Assembly (NCBI RefSeq): GCF_009767585.1
Contig: NZ_WSNW01000001.1
Span: forward strand, 744,001-808,000
DNA length: 64,000 bases
Reading direction: 5' to 3'
DNA from: Coprobacillus cateniformis
GTDB taxonomy: Bacteria; Bacillota_I; Bacilli_A; Erysipelotrichales; Coprobacillaceae
In this document: positions 19,819 through 28,027 of the stretch, piece after piece
Layout of the letters: each line of letters opens with the position of its first letter
Position numbering within the stretch: the stretch's first letter is position 1
Translations under genes and position numbers: made by a program
Notes under the pieces: model-generated
What the model was told of the DNA's origin: nothing
Databases searched by the model: none
Seen by the model: only the letters and a program-made list of their open reading frames with translations

Positions 19819-19846
19819 ATAAAAAAAGAAGCATAATTGCTCTTTA
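19819..19846 (-). terminator. Weak terminator after the IIB-like gene
   Basis: On the minus strand AAGAGC and GCTTCTT form a short stem around AATTAT, followed by seven T residues. It directly follows the stop codon. Confidence 0.55.
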
Positions 19847-20452
19847 TTATGAATTTAATGCTTTTTGGATAATTCCTTCAAAATCACTTGTTGCAAAATC
19901 TACAGTTTCAATTGTCATAACCTTATTTCCATACTTTTCTCTATATTCAGGTAACATATAAGCAATTTGTGGCGCAAGTAAAATTATATCATACTCATTA
20001 GCAACATTATCAATATCACTATAACCAACCGCATCTACCTGTATTCCTAAATCCCTATGATTCATCATCTCTTGAATAGAATATGCAAAATAAGATGTCG
20101 TTAACCCTCCACTGCAACTTAATAAAATCTTCTTAATATCTGTTTGATGCACATTCATGTCATGGTGCTCAGATGAAGGCGTTGTTAAATAATGAAAGAA
20201 AGTATTGAACTGTTGTAGACTTGAATTCATATCATGCATTTGAAAATGTAAATAAAATATATTTTCATGACTCTTCGTATCTTTCACAGTTAACTCAACA
20301 ATATTCTCATCATGAAACTCAATAACACCATAAATATCTCCATTATCTATCCAAAGTGTACAACATTTGTTATGACATATTTTGACTCCTTCATGATTTT
20401 TCACCCAACGATAAACAACTGGACACATTAAATCTTCATAAAATTCATTCAT
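19847..20452 (-). CDS. Orphan protein with C-terminal PTS EIIB-like domain
   Basis: The ATG at 20452 (MNEFYEDLM) sits 7 bases after GGAGG; ATGs at 20458 and 20476 fit the ribosome site less well. The ~201-residue protein has an N-terminal beta-rich domain of about 100 residues with a cysteine cluster (ICHNKCCTLWI) that I do not recognise. Its C-terminal domain resembles lactose/cellobiose-type EIIB: KKILLSCSGGLTTSYFAYSI, with the Cys at the phosphorylation position, and IILLAPQIAYMLPEY. No EIIC or EIIA lies beside it. It may be a PTS-linked sensor or a IIB for a distant permease. Confidence 0.7.
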   Translation of the reverse strand: MNEFYEDLMCPVVYRWVKNHEGVKICHNKCCTLWIDNGDIYGVIEFHDENIVELTVKDTKSHENIFYLHFQMHDMNSSLQQFNTFFHYLTTPSSEHHDMNVHQTDIKKILLSCSGGLTTSYFAYSIQEMMNHRDLGIQVDAVGYSDIDNVANEYDIILLAPQIAYMLPEYREKYGNKVMTIETVDFATSDFEGIIQKALNS

Positions 20453-20520
20453 CTTCATTCCTCCCTCTTTTTTCATCCGTATCTTACCACTTGGAGTTAA
20501 CTCTAAGTCAAGTGTTTTTC

Positions 20521-20553
20521 AAAAAAAGAAAAAAAGAAGGTATTTCCCTTCTT
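20521..20553 (-). terminator. Terminator of the aldolase/glycyl-radical operon
   Basis: AAGAAGG pairs with CCTTCTT (20534-20540 and 20547-20553) around a six-base loop and is followed on the minus strand by a run of 7 T residues, then CTTTTTTT. It overlaps the stop codon of the aldolase gene. Confidence 0.85.
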
Positions 20554-21232
20554 ATAAATCACAAATGCCTGTTCCTTCTCCATACATTGCATACCAGTCA
20601 CTATTGAAATCATCTACTGCTTTTTCAATGTTTGGATTCTTGAATATCGCTTTTAACACCTCTACTGGTGCTGTAATGGCCTGTGCCCCATAATTGAATG
20701 AATCTCTAACCTGTTGTACGCCTTTGAAACTGGCTGCAATAATCTTACAGTCATATCCATCCATTGCAATACGATTTGATAATTCATTGATCAGTTCCAT
20801 TGGATCACTTCCTAAGTTCCCTATACGATTCACATAAGGCGCAATATAATCCGCTCCTGCTGCTAGTGCCATATAAGCCTGCATCAAATCATAGACTGCT
20901 GTCGCTGTGACATTGATGCCTTCTGACTTTAAAATCTTGATGGCTTTGACTCCTTCATATGAAACTGGAACCTTGATATAAACCTGATTATCAATTTCTT
21001 CTAAAATACGATGAGCTTCTTTGACAATTGTCTCACAATCCTTAGAAATCACTTGTACGTGTAAACTTCTCTCTTTTCCGATGATATTTCTAATCTCTCT
21101 CATATGATCAAAGAACTTTGCTGGGCTTGTTCTTTTGACAATTGAGGGATTACTTGTTACTCCCACAATTGGCATATGTTCTACTGCATCCTTAATTTCT
21201 TCTAAATCAACTGTATCAATAATAAATTCCAT
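20552..21232 (-). CDS. fsa: Fructose-6-phosphate aldolase / transaldolase-like protein
   Basis: The 226-residue protein belongs to the short transaldolase-like family (FSA/TalC). It begins with the beta-strand EFIIDTVDLEEI, and the Schiff-base lysine lies in VYIKVPVSYEGVKAIKIL. FSA enzymes cleave or form bonds between glyceraldehyde-3-phosphate and small hydroxyketones. It is the last gene of the DeoR - glycyl-radical enzyme - activase operon, the same grouping as fsaA with ybiW/ybiY and fsaB with pflD/pflC in E. coli. That context favours cleavage of a 1-deoxy-ketose-6-phosphate made by the radical enzyme. Confidence 0.88.
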   Translation of the reverse strand: MEFIIDTVDLEEIKDAVEHMPIVGVTSNPSIVKRTSPAKFFDHMREIRNIIGKERSLHVQVISKDCETIVKEAHRILEEIDNQVYIKVPVSYEGVKAIKILKSEGINVTATAVYDLMQAYMALAAGADYIAPYVNRIGNLGSDPMELINELSNRIAMDGYDCKIIAASFKGVQQVRDSFNYGAQAITAPVEVLKAIFKNPNIEKAVDDFNSDWYAMYGEGTGICDL

Positions 21233-21244
21233 TTCTCTTTTCTC

Positions 21245-22159
21245 CTATTCGATGATTAAATTTTTTATACCTGTCTGATAAATCAAATCATAAAAATGCT
21301 GCATTTGTTCTTGATTAAACATTTTTAAGTCTGTTGACAAGCCATATTCTAAACCTACAAGTGAATACTTAGATGAAGCTAATGGATTATAATTCAATAA
21401 TTCATACTTGACTTCTGGATAAATATTCACTAAGAATTCAGATATCGCTGTTATATTGTCATCAGTTGCACTCATTGATGGAATCAATGGTGTTCTGATA
21501 ATAACCTTATCTCTATGTTGACTTTCTAATATATATTTTATATTGTTTTTAATCAGATGTGAAGAGACACCTGTATATTGTTGATGTTTTTGATGATCAT
21601 ATATTTTTAAATCAACGTAGATTAAATCTAAATAAGGTAAAGCTTGTTTCATCAAATCTAATGAAACATGCAATGATGTTTCAATTGCTGTATGAATCCC
21701 CTCTTCATGACAACGTTTTAAGATTTCAATCAAGAAATCACCTTGCATAAAGGGTTCACCACCAGAAAAGGTTACACCGCCTTCTTCACGAAAGAAAACT
21801 TCATCCTGTTTTATTTTTATCATTAATTCTTCAATATCATACAATTCACTATCATAACGAATGGCTCCAGTGGGACAATACTTTACAAGATTATCAAAAT
21901 TTTCACACTCCTTATTGAAATAAGGACGATCATTTTGATAAGTCATTTGACCATCATTTGCATATTGCTCACAACGACGACAATGAATACAACTCTTTTC
22001 AAAATAAATGGGGTTGCGTTTTGAAGATAATCCTTCAGGATTTTGACACCACACACATCTCAAGGGGCAGCCCTTAAAGAAAACTGTTGTCCGAATGCCA
22101 TGACCATCATGAACTGCAAATCTTTTGATATCAAAAACAAGTGCTTTAGATATCTTCAT
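21245..22159 (-). CDS. Glycyl-radical enzyme activating protein (radical SAM)
   Basis: The start at 22159 (MKISKALVFDIKRFAVHDG) is preferred over 22183 because GAGAG lies about 8 bases before it; it overlaps the end of the enzyme gene by 14 bases. The ~304-residue protein carries the radical SAM cluster motif GCPLRCVWCQNPEG and an inserted ferredoxin-like domain with two extra four-cysteine clusters (SCIHCRRCEQY and KYCPTGAIRY), plus GGVTFSGGEPFMQ. It uses S-adenosylmethionine to install the glycyl radical on the enzyme encoded upstream. Confidence 0.92.
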   Translation of the reverse strand: MKISKALVFDIKRFAVHDGHGIRTTVFFKGCPLRCVWCQNPEGLSSKRNPIYFEKSCIHCRRCEQYANDGQMTYQNDRPYFNKECENFDNLVKYCPTGAIRYDSELYDIEELMIKIKQDEVFFREEGGVTFSGGEPFMQGDFLIEILKRCHEEGIHTAIETSLHVSLDLMKQALPYLDLIYVDLKIYDHQKHQQYTGVSSHLIKNNIKYILESQHRDKVIIRTPLIPSMSATDDNITAISEFLVNIYPEVKYELLNYNPLASSKYSLVGLEYGLSTDLKMFNQEQMQHFYDLIYQTGIKNLIIE

Positions 22160-24500
22160 AAGCTGTTCTCTCAATAATTTCATCTTGCAGTTTACCAGCT
22201 AATTCTACAAAGTAAGCTGTATAGCCTGCCACACGAATTGTTAATGACTTATGACGTTCTGGATGAACTTTCGCATCTAATAAATCTTCTCTTCTTACGA
22301 CATTAAATTGAATATGAGGAATTTCCAAATCCACAAAGGCACGTAAGAAATTCTCAAACTTACGCATTCCTATTTCTGTTTTGAAGAACTCAGGTAAGAA
22401 TTTCATATTTAAAAGTCCACCATTTGTTGTCAGAGTGTTCTTCATGCGTGAGACAGATTTTAAAACAGCTGTTGGCCCTGATAAATCACGACCATAGACT
22501 GGTGACATTCCACCATCAGCAAGCGGTGTCAAAGCATTGCGACCATCTGGAGATGCTCCAACATTCTCTCCCATTGGAACATGTGCAGAAACTGTATACA
22601 TACCTGTATGATATGGACCCCCACGATAATTTGTAAATTCTTTCATTCTCTCTCTAAAATATTCAGCCCACTTGGCACCAAGATGATCAACCCATTCAAT
22701 ATCATTACCATATTTAGGCGCCTTATTTAATAACATTGCCTGTGTAATGTCATGACCCTTAAAATCATCTTGCAAAGAAACAAGCAATTCATGCTTTGAA
22801 ATCATCTCTTCTTCATAAACTAATTTTTGAATAGCAGCCAAGGAATCAGCTAAATTCGCAACCTGAATCATTTGAATACCTGATAAATTATATTTCGCAC
22901 CACCACGAGTGACATCCAGGCCTTTTTCTAAACAGTCATCAATCACAGTTGATAAGAATGCAGATGGTAAGCATTCTTGATGAACTTTTTCAACAATAAC
23001 TTCAGCCTTCATCATTTCTTCAATAAAATAATCAACTTGTTTTTGAAATGCATTTTCTAAATCCTGAAATGTTTGATAAGTTTCAAGACTTCCTAAATCC
23101 AATCCTATCTGATTCCCAGTCAATAAACATTTTCCATGATTTAGGGTTAATTCTAAAGCTTTATTCAAATTAAACATGGCGGCATCTGACCATCCTAAAT
23201 TATTTCCATGAGTTGTCAATTCAACACAACCAACAATTGCATAATTCAAAGCATCTTGAGGTTCAATGTTTAAATCATCAATCATTGTTTGCACAATAGC
23301 TTCATCATTAAAAAATTGAGGCATACCACTGCCTTTTGCAACAACCTTGATTGCTTCTTGCATCAATTCATGTGATGAATGTTTATTCAAACGAACTGAT
23401 AAGTTTGGTTGGGGTAATCCTAAATGATATTGCGCTTTCAAACAAAGTAAAGATATTTCATTATATGTGTCTTGACCATTTTCATCTAATCCACCAATCG
23501 CAATATTAAAGCCAATAGGAAATCCAGCAAAGTATTTCGCACTATGTTGATTTCTTAAATAGACAATTTCATTAAACTTTAACCATAAACATTCTAATAA
23601 TTCTAATGCATATTGATCATCAATAATTCCAGCATTTTTATCCTTTTGATAAAATGGATAGAGGTATTGATCTATTCTCCCTGGTGAAAATGATGAAGCA
23701 TTTGATTCCATGTGTAGAATGACAAAGAGAAACCATAAAGACTGTAAAGCTTCATGAAATGATTCAGGTGCACGCTTTGATAAATGCAAACAATTATCTG
23801 CAACTGTTTGTAGTGTTGCTTGATATTGTGATTCAACATGAGGAAGCATCTCTTTTATATAATCATGATACCTTCGCATAAATGTACATGCTCCCTGTAA
23901 AACTAAAATTGTACATTCATAGAATTCCTTGTGCTCTTTGGAGCATGTCTTTAATTTCTCTTGGGCCTTTTTGATTAAGCCTTGTGGTCCTAATTCTAAC
24001 CAGAGCTTGGAATCTGGACAAATATGTCCTTGCGCATGATCTTTTTGATTAATTTTCACAACCTTAGCCATAGCATCAATCTCTTGACCATACTGATGAC
24101 GAATAACATCTTCCATAGAATGACCTTTCCAATATGGATAAATCACTTCTTTAAATTCTTGAATATCTGCTTCTTTTACAAGAAACTGATCTTGTGGACG
24201 ATAAGGTAAATTTTCGATTTCGTTATAAACCCATGAACAGCCACTTTCAGGAAAAACAACACCATAACGAACACCTTTTGTTCTATTCCCAACAATCAGT
24301 TCTTCTTTTTCTACACCTATTTCTAATTCTTCTAACGCCGCTTTTAAAGAGAGAGCTCTTTTCATAGGAATCGACAAATCTTCATTTTGCTGATAAACAC
24401 GTGTAATAATTCTTGCTTGTTCAATAGAAACATAGCGTGGCTCATTCACCATCTTTTCTTTTAAAGTTTTCACACGATTTGTTTGATATAACCCTTCCAT
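22146..24500 (-). CDS. Glycyl-radical enzyme, YbiW/PflD-like (C-O lyase type)
   Basis: The 784-residue protein has the radical-site motif RVAGYTAYFVELAGKLQ with Gly at residue 759, and the active-site loop YAIVGCVELTTHG with Cys at 425 and Glu at 427. The Cys-Val-Glu arrangement is that of dehydratase- and C-O-lyase-type members; pyruvate formate-lyase has two adjacent cysteines. Together with the neighbouring FSA-type aldolase it resembles E. coli YbiW and PflD, reported to open 1,5-anhydrohexitol 6-phosphates to 1-deoxyfructose-6-phosphate. The exact substrate here is not deducible. It is oxygen-sensitive by nature, implying anaerobic life. Confidence 0.9.
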   Translation of the reverse strand: MEGLYQTNRVKTLKEKMVNEPRYVSIEQARIITRVYQQNEDLSIPMKRALSLKAALEELEIGVEKEELIVGNRTKGVRYGVVFPESGCSWVYNEIENLPYRPQDQFLVKEADIQEFKEVIYPYWKGHSMEDVIRHQYGQEIDAMAKVVKINQKDHAQGHICPDSKLWLELGPQGLIKKAQEKLKTCSKEHKEFYECTILVLQGACTFMRRYHDYIKEMLPHVESQYQATLQTVADNCLHLSKRAPESFHEALQSLWFLFVILHMESNASSFSPGRIDQYLYPFYQKDKNAGIIDDQYALELLECLWLKFNEIVYLRNQHSAKYFAGFPIGFNIAIGGLDENGQDTYNEISLLCLKAQYHLGLPQPNLSVRLNKHSSHELMQEAIKVVAKGSGMPQFFNDEAIVQTMIDDLNIEPQDALNYAIVGCVELTTHGNNLGWSDAAMFNLNKALELTLNHGKCLLTGNQIGLDLGSLETYQTFQDLENAFQKQVDYFIEEMMKAEVIVEKVHQECLPSAFLSTVIDDCLEKGLDVTRGGAKYNLSGIQMIQVANLADSLAAIQKLVYEEEMISKHELLVSLQDDFKGHDITQAMLLNKAPKYGNDIEWVDHLGAKWAEYFRERMKEFTNYRGGPYHTGMYTVSAHVPMGENVGASPDGRNALTPLADGGMSPVYGRDLSGPTAVLKSVSRMKNTLTTNGGLLNMKFLPEFFKTEIGMRKFENFLRAFVDLEIPHIQFNVVRREDLLDAKVHPERHKSLTIRVAGYTAYFVELAGKLQDEIIERTAYEDI

Positions 24501-24509
24501 AACTTCCTC

Positions 24510-25271
24510 CTATATGATAACTAAACCATAATCTTCTAAATCTTCTTTGATGTTTGTATGAAGTTCTTTAGAAGTCAAGAGACCACTCACATCATTCAAA
24601 GAGGCAAACACAAAGCTGCCATCTTCTTTAAACTTTCTTTCTTCACATAATAAATAACTCATTTGACTTTGTTGAATAAGTGTTTTTTTCATAAAACCAT
24701 CATCCACATGATAAGTTGATAATTGTCCTGTTAATGTATTCACACCAACAACACCTAAAAAAGCTTTATCGATTTTAAATAATTGAATCATTTGAACAGA
24801 AAGAGAACCCCAAAACCCATCGCATTCCTGATTTAACTGACCACCAATGAAAACAATGGAAATATGAGAACTATGACTGAGAATATTTAAGACATCTATC
24901 ATATTTGTCATGACTGTCATCTGTAATGAAGATTCACTTAATAATTTTGCAATTTCAACACTTGCAAGTGAAACATCTAAAAAAATGGTATCCCGCTCAT
25001 GAATAAGTGTCATGGCTTTTTGAGCAATCAGAACTCTTTCATGATTAGGTGTATTTTTACGTTCTTCACTATTATACATATGAGGATTTTGGCGAACACT
25101 AACTGCTCCTCCATACGCTTTTTTTAATAAACCTCTTTTCTCTAATATAGCTAAATCTTTTCGAATACAGTCTTCTGTCACTGCAAACTTGACACTTAAA
25201 TCCTTGACTCTCACACTGCCTTCTATATTCACTTGGCTTACAATACTTTCTTGTCTTTCTTGAGCAAACAT
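24510..25271 (-). CDS. DeoR-family transcriptional regulator
   Basis: The 253-residue protein has an N-terminal DeoR helix-turn-helix (RQESIVSQVNIEGSVRVKDL, then CIRKDLAILEKRGLLKKAYGG) and a C-terminal sugar-phosphate sensor domain (about residues 75-235: DTIFLDVSLASVEIAKLL, VFIGGQLN). It is the first gene of the operon with the glycyl-radical enzyme, activase and aldolase, and is probably its repressor, released by a sugar phosphate intermediate. Confidence 0.9.
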   Translation of the reverse strand: MFAQERQESIVSQVNIEGSVRVKDLSVKFAVTEDCIRKDLAILEKRGLLKKAYGGAVSVRQNPHMYNSEERKNTPNHERVLIAQKAMTLIHERDTIFLDVSLASVEIAKLLSESSLQMTVMTNMIDVLNILSHSSHISIVFIGGQLNQECDGFWGSLSVQMIQLFKIDKAFLGVVGVNTLTGQLSTYHVDDGFMKKTLIQQSQMSYLLCEERKFKEDGSFVFASLNDVSGLLTSKELHTNIKEDLEDYGLVII

Positions 25272-25320
25272 ATATTCTCCTTTCTTATCGTTTATTATTA
25301 TTTATTATTGATTTATCTTT

Positions 25321-25348
25321 ATTATAATTCTTTTTAAAGAGATTTCAA
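25321..25348 (-). promoter_or_regulatory. Promoter of the DeoR - glycyl-radical operon
   Basis: TTGAAA (25343-25348) and TATAAT (25321-25326) are 16 bp apart on the minus strand, about 50 bases before the DeoR gene. The stretch between the -10 box and the gene contains overlapping ATAATAAA repeats that could be the operator. Confidence 0.6.
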
Positions 25349-25387
25349 GACTTATTTCAATATAAAACAATAAAGATTAATAATAAC

Positions 25388-25418
25388 ATAAAAGAAATGA
25401 GAGTTTGACTCCCATTCA
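25388..25418 (-). terminator. Terminator of the fructose-type PTS operon
   Basis: On the minus strand AATGGGAG pairs with CTCTCATT (one G-U) around TCAAA and is followed by TCTTTTAT. It separates the PTS genes from the DeoR operon, so the two are distinct transcripts. Confidence 0.65.
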
Positions 25419-25441
25419 CTTTTTATTATCCTATATACGGT

Positions 25442-26533
25442 TTAAAGAATTTCAATATCTAACTCAATGTCATTATCTTCTCTTTGAACTTGTTCTTTCG
25501 TTTCCTTCTTGAGAATACCCATCAGGATCGCACCAACAATTGCCCCTATACAAATAGCCAAAACATAAACCAATGGATTGGTTACAATCGGAGCAACAAT
25601 AAATCCTCCCCAAGGAGCTGGATTACCCGCACCAAACATCATTGCAATCACTGCTCCTAATCCGCCACCTACCATACAAGAAGGTATGACACGGAGTGGA
25701 TCGGTTGCAGCAAAAGGAATTGCACCTTCTGAAATAGAAACACAGCCCATAATTAAAGCTGCCTTCCCAGCTTCTTTTTCTTCTGTATTAAATTTATTCT
25801 TAAAGAGTAAAGTAGACAATCCACAGGCAAGAGGTGGAATTGCACAAGAAACTCCTACAGCTGCCATAATTAACAATGATGATTCATTAGGCAAACCAGT
25901 TGCTGGATTGATATTAGATAACATGGCTGTTCCAAATCCATAAGAAACCTTTCCAATTGGACCACCCATATCAGTACAATTCATCATTCCAAGAATAAGT
26001 GCTAAGAAGATGGCATTTCCAGTACTCATGCCTTCTAAGAGATCTGTTAAGAATGTCATTAAAGCTGCAATTGGTTCACCAACAATAAACAACATTATTG
26101 ATGAGACAATTAACCCTCCTACCAATGGTATGACAAAGATTGGCATGACTGATCTTAATGAACTAGGCACCTTAATCTTTTTTAAATAACTGACAACAAT
26201 CCCTGCCAAAAGACCTGAAATGATTCCACCAATAAACCCAGCCCCAATATTATTCGCAATAAAACCTCCAATAATTCCTGGCGCTAACCCAGCACGATCA
26301 CAAATAGAATAGGCAATAAAACCTGACAGAATAGGAACCATTAAACCTAATCCTGCTGATCCAATAGTAGCAATCTTTCCCAATGCACCTTCTGTTGGAA
26401 CAGCATGTTCTCCTCCAATCAAAACACAAACCGCCAAAACGACACCACCTGTAACCACAAATGGAATCATATATGAAATTCCAGTCATGACATGTTTTTT
26501 TGTTTCCCTTAATATTTTCATTATTTCTTCCAT
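25442..26533 (-). CDS. PTS fructose-type EIIC permease
   Basis: The 363-residue membrane protein carries the fructose/mannitol-type IIC features, such as MTGISYMIPFVVTGGVVLA at the start, GFIGGIISGLLAGIVV, MNCTDMGGPIGKVSYGFG and SEGAIPFAATDP (the substrate-site segment). Start follows AGGAG at 7 bases. It forms one transporter with the separate IIA and IIB proteins encoded just upstream. The operon order is regulator, IIB, epimerase, IIA, IIC. Confidence 0.9.
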   Translation of the reverse strand: MEEIMKILRETKKHVMTGISYMIPFVVTGGVVLAVCVLIGGEHAVPTEGALGKIATIGSAGLGLMVPILSGFIAYSICDRAGLAPGIIGGFIANNIGAGFIGGIISGLLAGIVVSYLKKIKVPSSLRSVMPIFVIPLVGGLIVSSIMLFIVGEPIAALMTFLTDLLEGMSTGNAIFLALILGMMNCTDMGGPIGKVSYGFGTAMLSNINPATGLPNESSLLIMAAVGVSCAIPPLACGLSTLLFKNKFNTEEKEAGKAALIMGCVSISEGAIPFAATDPLRVIPSCMVGGGLGAVIAMMFGAGNPAPWGGFIVAPIVTNPLVYVLAICIGAIVGAILMGILKKETKEQVQREDNDIELDIEIL

Positions 26534-26544
26534 GATAATTCTCC

Positions 26545-26994
26545 TTATATTTGATCTTCTAATAAAGTCACAACATCTTTAGGATCTTTTGCAGTTGCTA
26601 ACTTCTGACGAAATTCTTCATGAATTAATTTTCTTGATAATTGGGCAATGATTCGCAAATGTTCATCACCTTGACAAGACTCTGGAATTGCCAATAAGAA
26701 TACAAAGCGGACGTCATCACCATCTAAACTTTCCCAAGCAATATCTTCTTCTAATCTTCCAAAGGCGACTGTTGAAGATTTAACTGTTGAGCTTTTTCCA
26801 TGTGGAATCGCAATTTTAAACCCAATTCCAGTAGATGTCATATTTTCTCTTTCAAATACACTCACTACATACTCCTCATAATTCTCTATTCGCTTAGCTG
26901 ATTCAACATTTCTAGCCAGTTCCTTAATAGCCTCTTCCTTTGTTTTTGCTTTCATATGTAAATTAACAAGTTCTTCATTCATGATACAAGACAT
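26545..26994 (-). CDS. PTS fructose-type EIIA
   Basis: The 149-residue protein matches the PTS_EIIA_2 domain: the phosphorylated His is in IGFKIAIPHGKSS (near residue 65), followed by FLLAIPESCQGDEHLRIIAQLSR. It passes phosphate from HPr to the IIB protein at 27703-28011. It lies 11 bp upstream of the IIC gene. Confidence 0.92.
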   Translation of the reverse strand: MSCIMNEELVNLHMKAKTKEEAIKELARNVESAKRIENYEEYVVSVFERENMTSTGIGFKIAIPHGKSSTVKSSTVAFGRLEEDIAWESLDGDDVRFVFLLAIPESCQGDEHLRIIAQLSRKLIHEEFRQKLATAKDPKDVVTLLEDQI

Positions 26995-27015
26995 AATTAT
27001 TCCCCATTTCTCACA

Positions 27016-27693
27016 CTAACGTGTTGCTAGTTCTATATTTGACACTGCAATATCTAAAGCTTTTTTGGTATCAGTATTTTTGCCAAACAAACCACTTGTT
27101 CCCACAATAAAAACATCTACACCCGCTTCATACAATTGTTTATAATAATTTTCATTACAGCAGCCATCAACTGCAATACTATAATGATAATGATTTTCTT
27201 CTCTATATTGCTTAGCTTCAGCTATTTTTTTTAATGTTGCTTCTACAAATGGCTGACCAGCAAATCCTGGATCTACGCTCATTATCAATAAACGATCAAT
27301 AATATGTGCATATGGTTTAATGATTTCTAAAGAAACTGCTGGATTGATAAAAACACCAAATTGGACATTCTGAGAATCTAAATAGCGCTTCATACGATAA
27401 ACCTGCTTTTCAATAATTTCTGGAGGCATAGTTAATATTTTTGCTCCACTTTGACAACACAGTTCAATCAAATCCATATCAATATTATCTACATATAAAT
27501 GAGCATCCATAGGAATATCTGTTATCTTTGAAATCTGCTCCATAAAGCATGGTGCCAAAGACATATTTTTACAATAATGCCAGTCAATAATATCAACATG
27601 GTATTCATTAGCTTTCATATTTAAAATCTTAATCTCATTTTCTATATTTAACAGGTCTATGCACATCAATGATGGCGAGAGTTTCACTTTCAT
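27016..27693 (-). CDS. D-allulose-6-phosphate 3-epimerase-like protein (RPE family)
   Basis: The 225-residue TIM-barrel protein is closer to E. coli AlsE than to Rpe: LSPSLMCIDLLNIENEI, MSVDPGFAGQPFVEATL and VFIVGTSGLFGKNT match AlsE blocks. The metal ligands are present (His in the IIDWHYCKN segment, His in DAHLYV, Asp in AVDGCC). The family interconverts ketose phosphates at carbon 3. Lying between PTS IIB and IIA genes, it acts on the imported sugar phosphate, perhaps converting an allulose-configured ketose into the fructose configuration accepted by the aldolase. Confidence 0.85.
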   Translation of the reverse strand: MKVKLSPSLMCIDLLNIENEIKILNMKANEYHVDIIDWHYCKNMSLAPCFMEQISKITDIPMDAHLYVDNIDMDLIELCCQSGAKILTMPPEIIEKQVYRMKRYLDSQNVQFGVFINPAVSLEIIKPYAHIIDRLLIMSVDPGFAGQPFVEATLKKIAEAKQYREENHYHYSIAVDGCCNENYYKQLYEAGVDVFIVGTSGLFGKNTDTKKALDIAVSNIELATR

Positions 27694-27702
27694 TGATCAA
27701 TC

Positions 27703-28011
27703 CTACCCAAACTTTTCTTTTAACTTAGCCATAATTGCACCTGCTTTGTTAATACAATCACCTGCACTGACTCGAACCACAGGCTTTCCTTTAAATCTTT
27801 CTTCATTTTTAATACCAATATTATTTGTTAAAATCACAGCATCTGCTTCTAAAATAGCATTCTTATCTAATTCATTTTCAATCCCAATAGACCCTTGTGT
27901 TTCAACAGCAATCTCTATCCCCTTTTCTTTAGCAGCAACTTCCAAACTTTCAGCAGCCAAGTAAGTATGTGCTACTCCAGATGGGCATGATGTCACAGCA
28001 ACAATTTTCAT
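27703..28011 (-). CDS. PTS fructose-type EIIB
   Basis: The 102-residue protein has the fructose-IIB motif VAVTSCPSGVAHTYLAAESL, with the phosphorylated Cys near residue 9, followed by EVAAKEKGIEIAVETQGSIG. It is a free-standing subunit in the same operon as the IIA and IIC genes. Confidence 0.93.
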   Translation of the reverse strand: MKIVAVTSCPSGVAHTYLAAESLEVAAKEKGIEIAVETQGSIGIENELDKNAILEADAVILTNNIGIKNEERFKGKPVVRVSAGDCINKAGAIMAKLKEKFG

Positions 28012-28027
28012 TTTCTAATCCTCCTCC

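Noticed and set aside
22146..24500. Pyruvate formate-lyase
   Set aside because: The active site has a single Cys followed by Val-Glu rather than two adjacent cysteines, and the neighbours are an FSA aldolase and sugar PTS.
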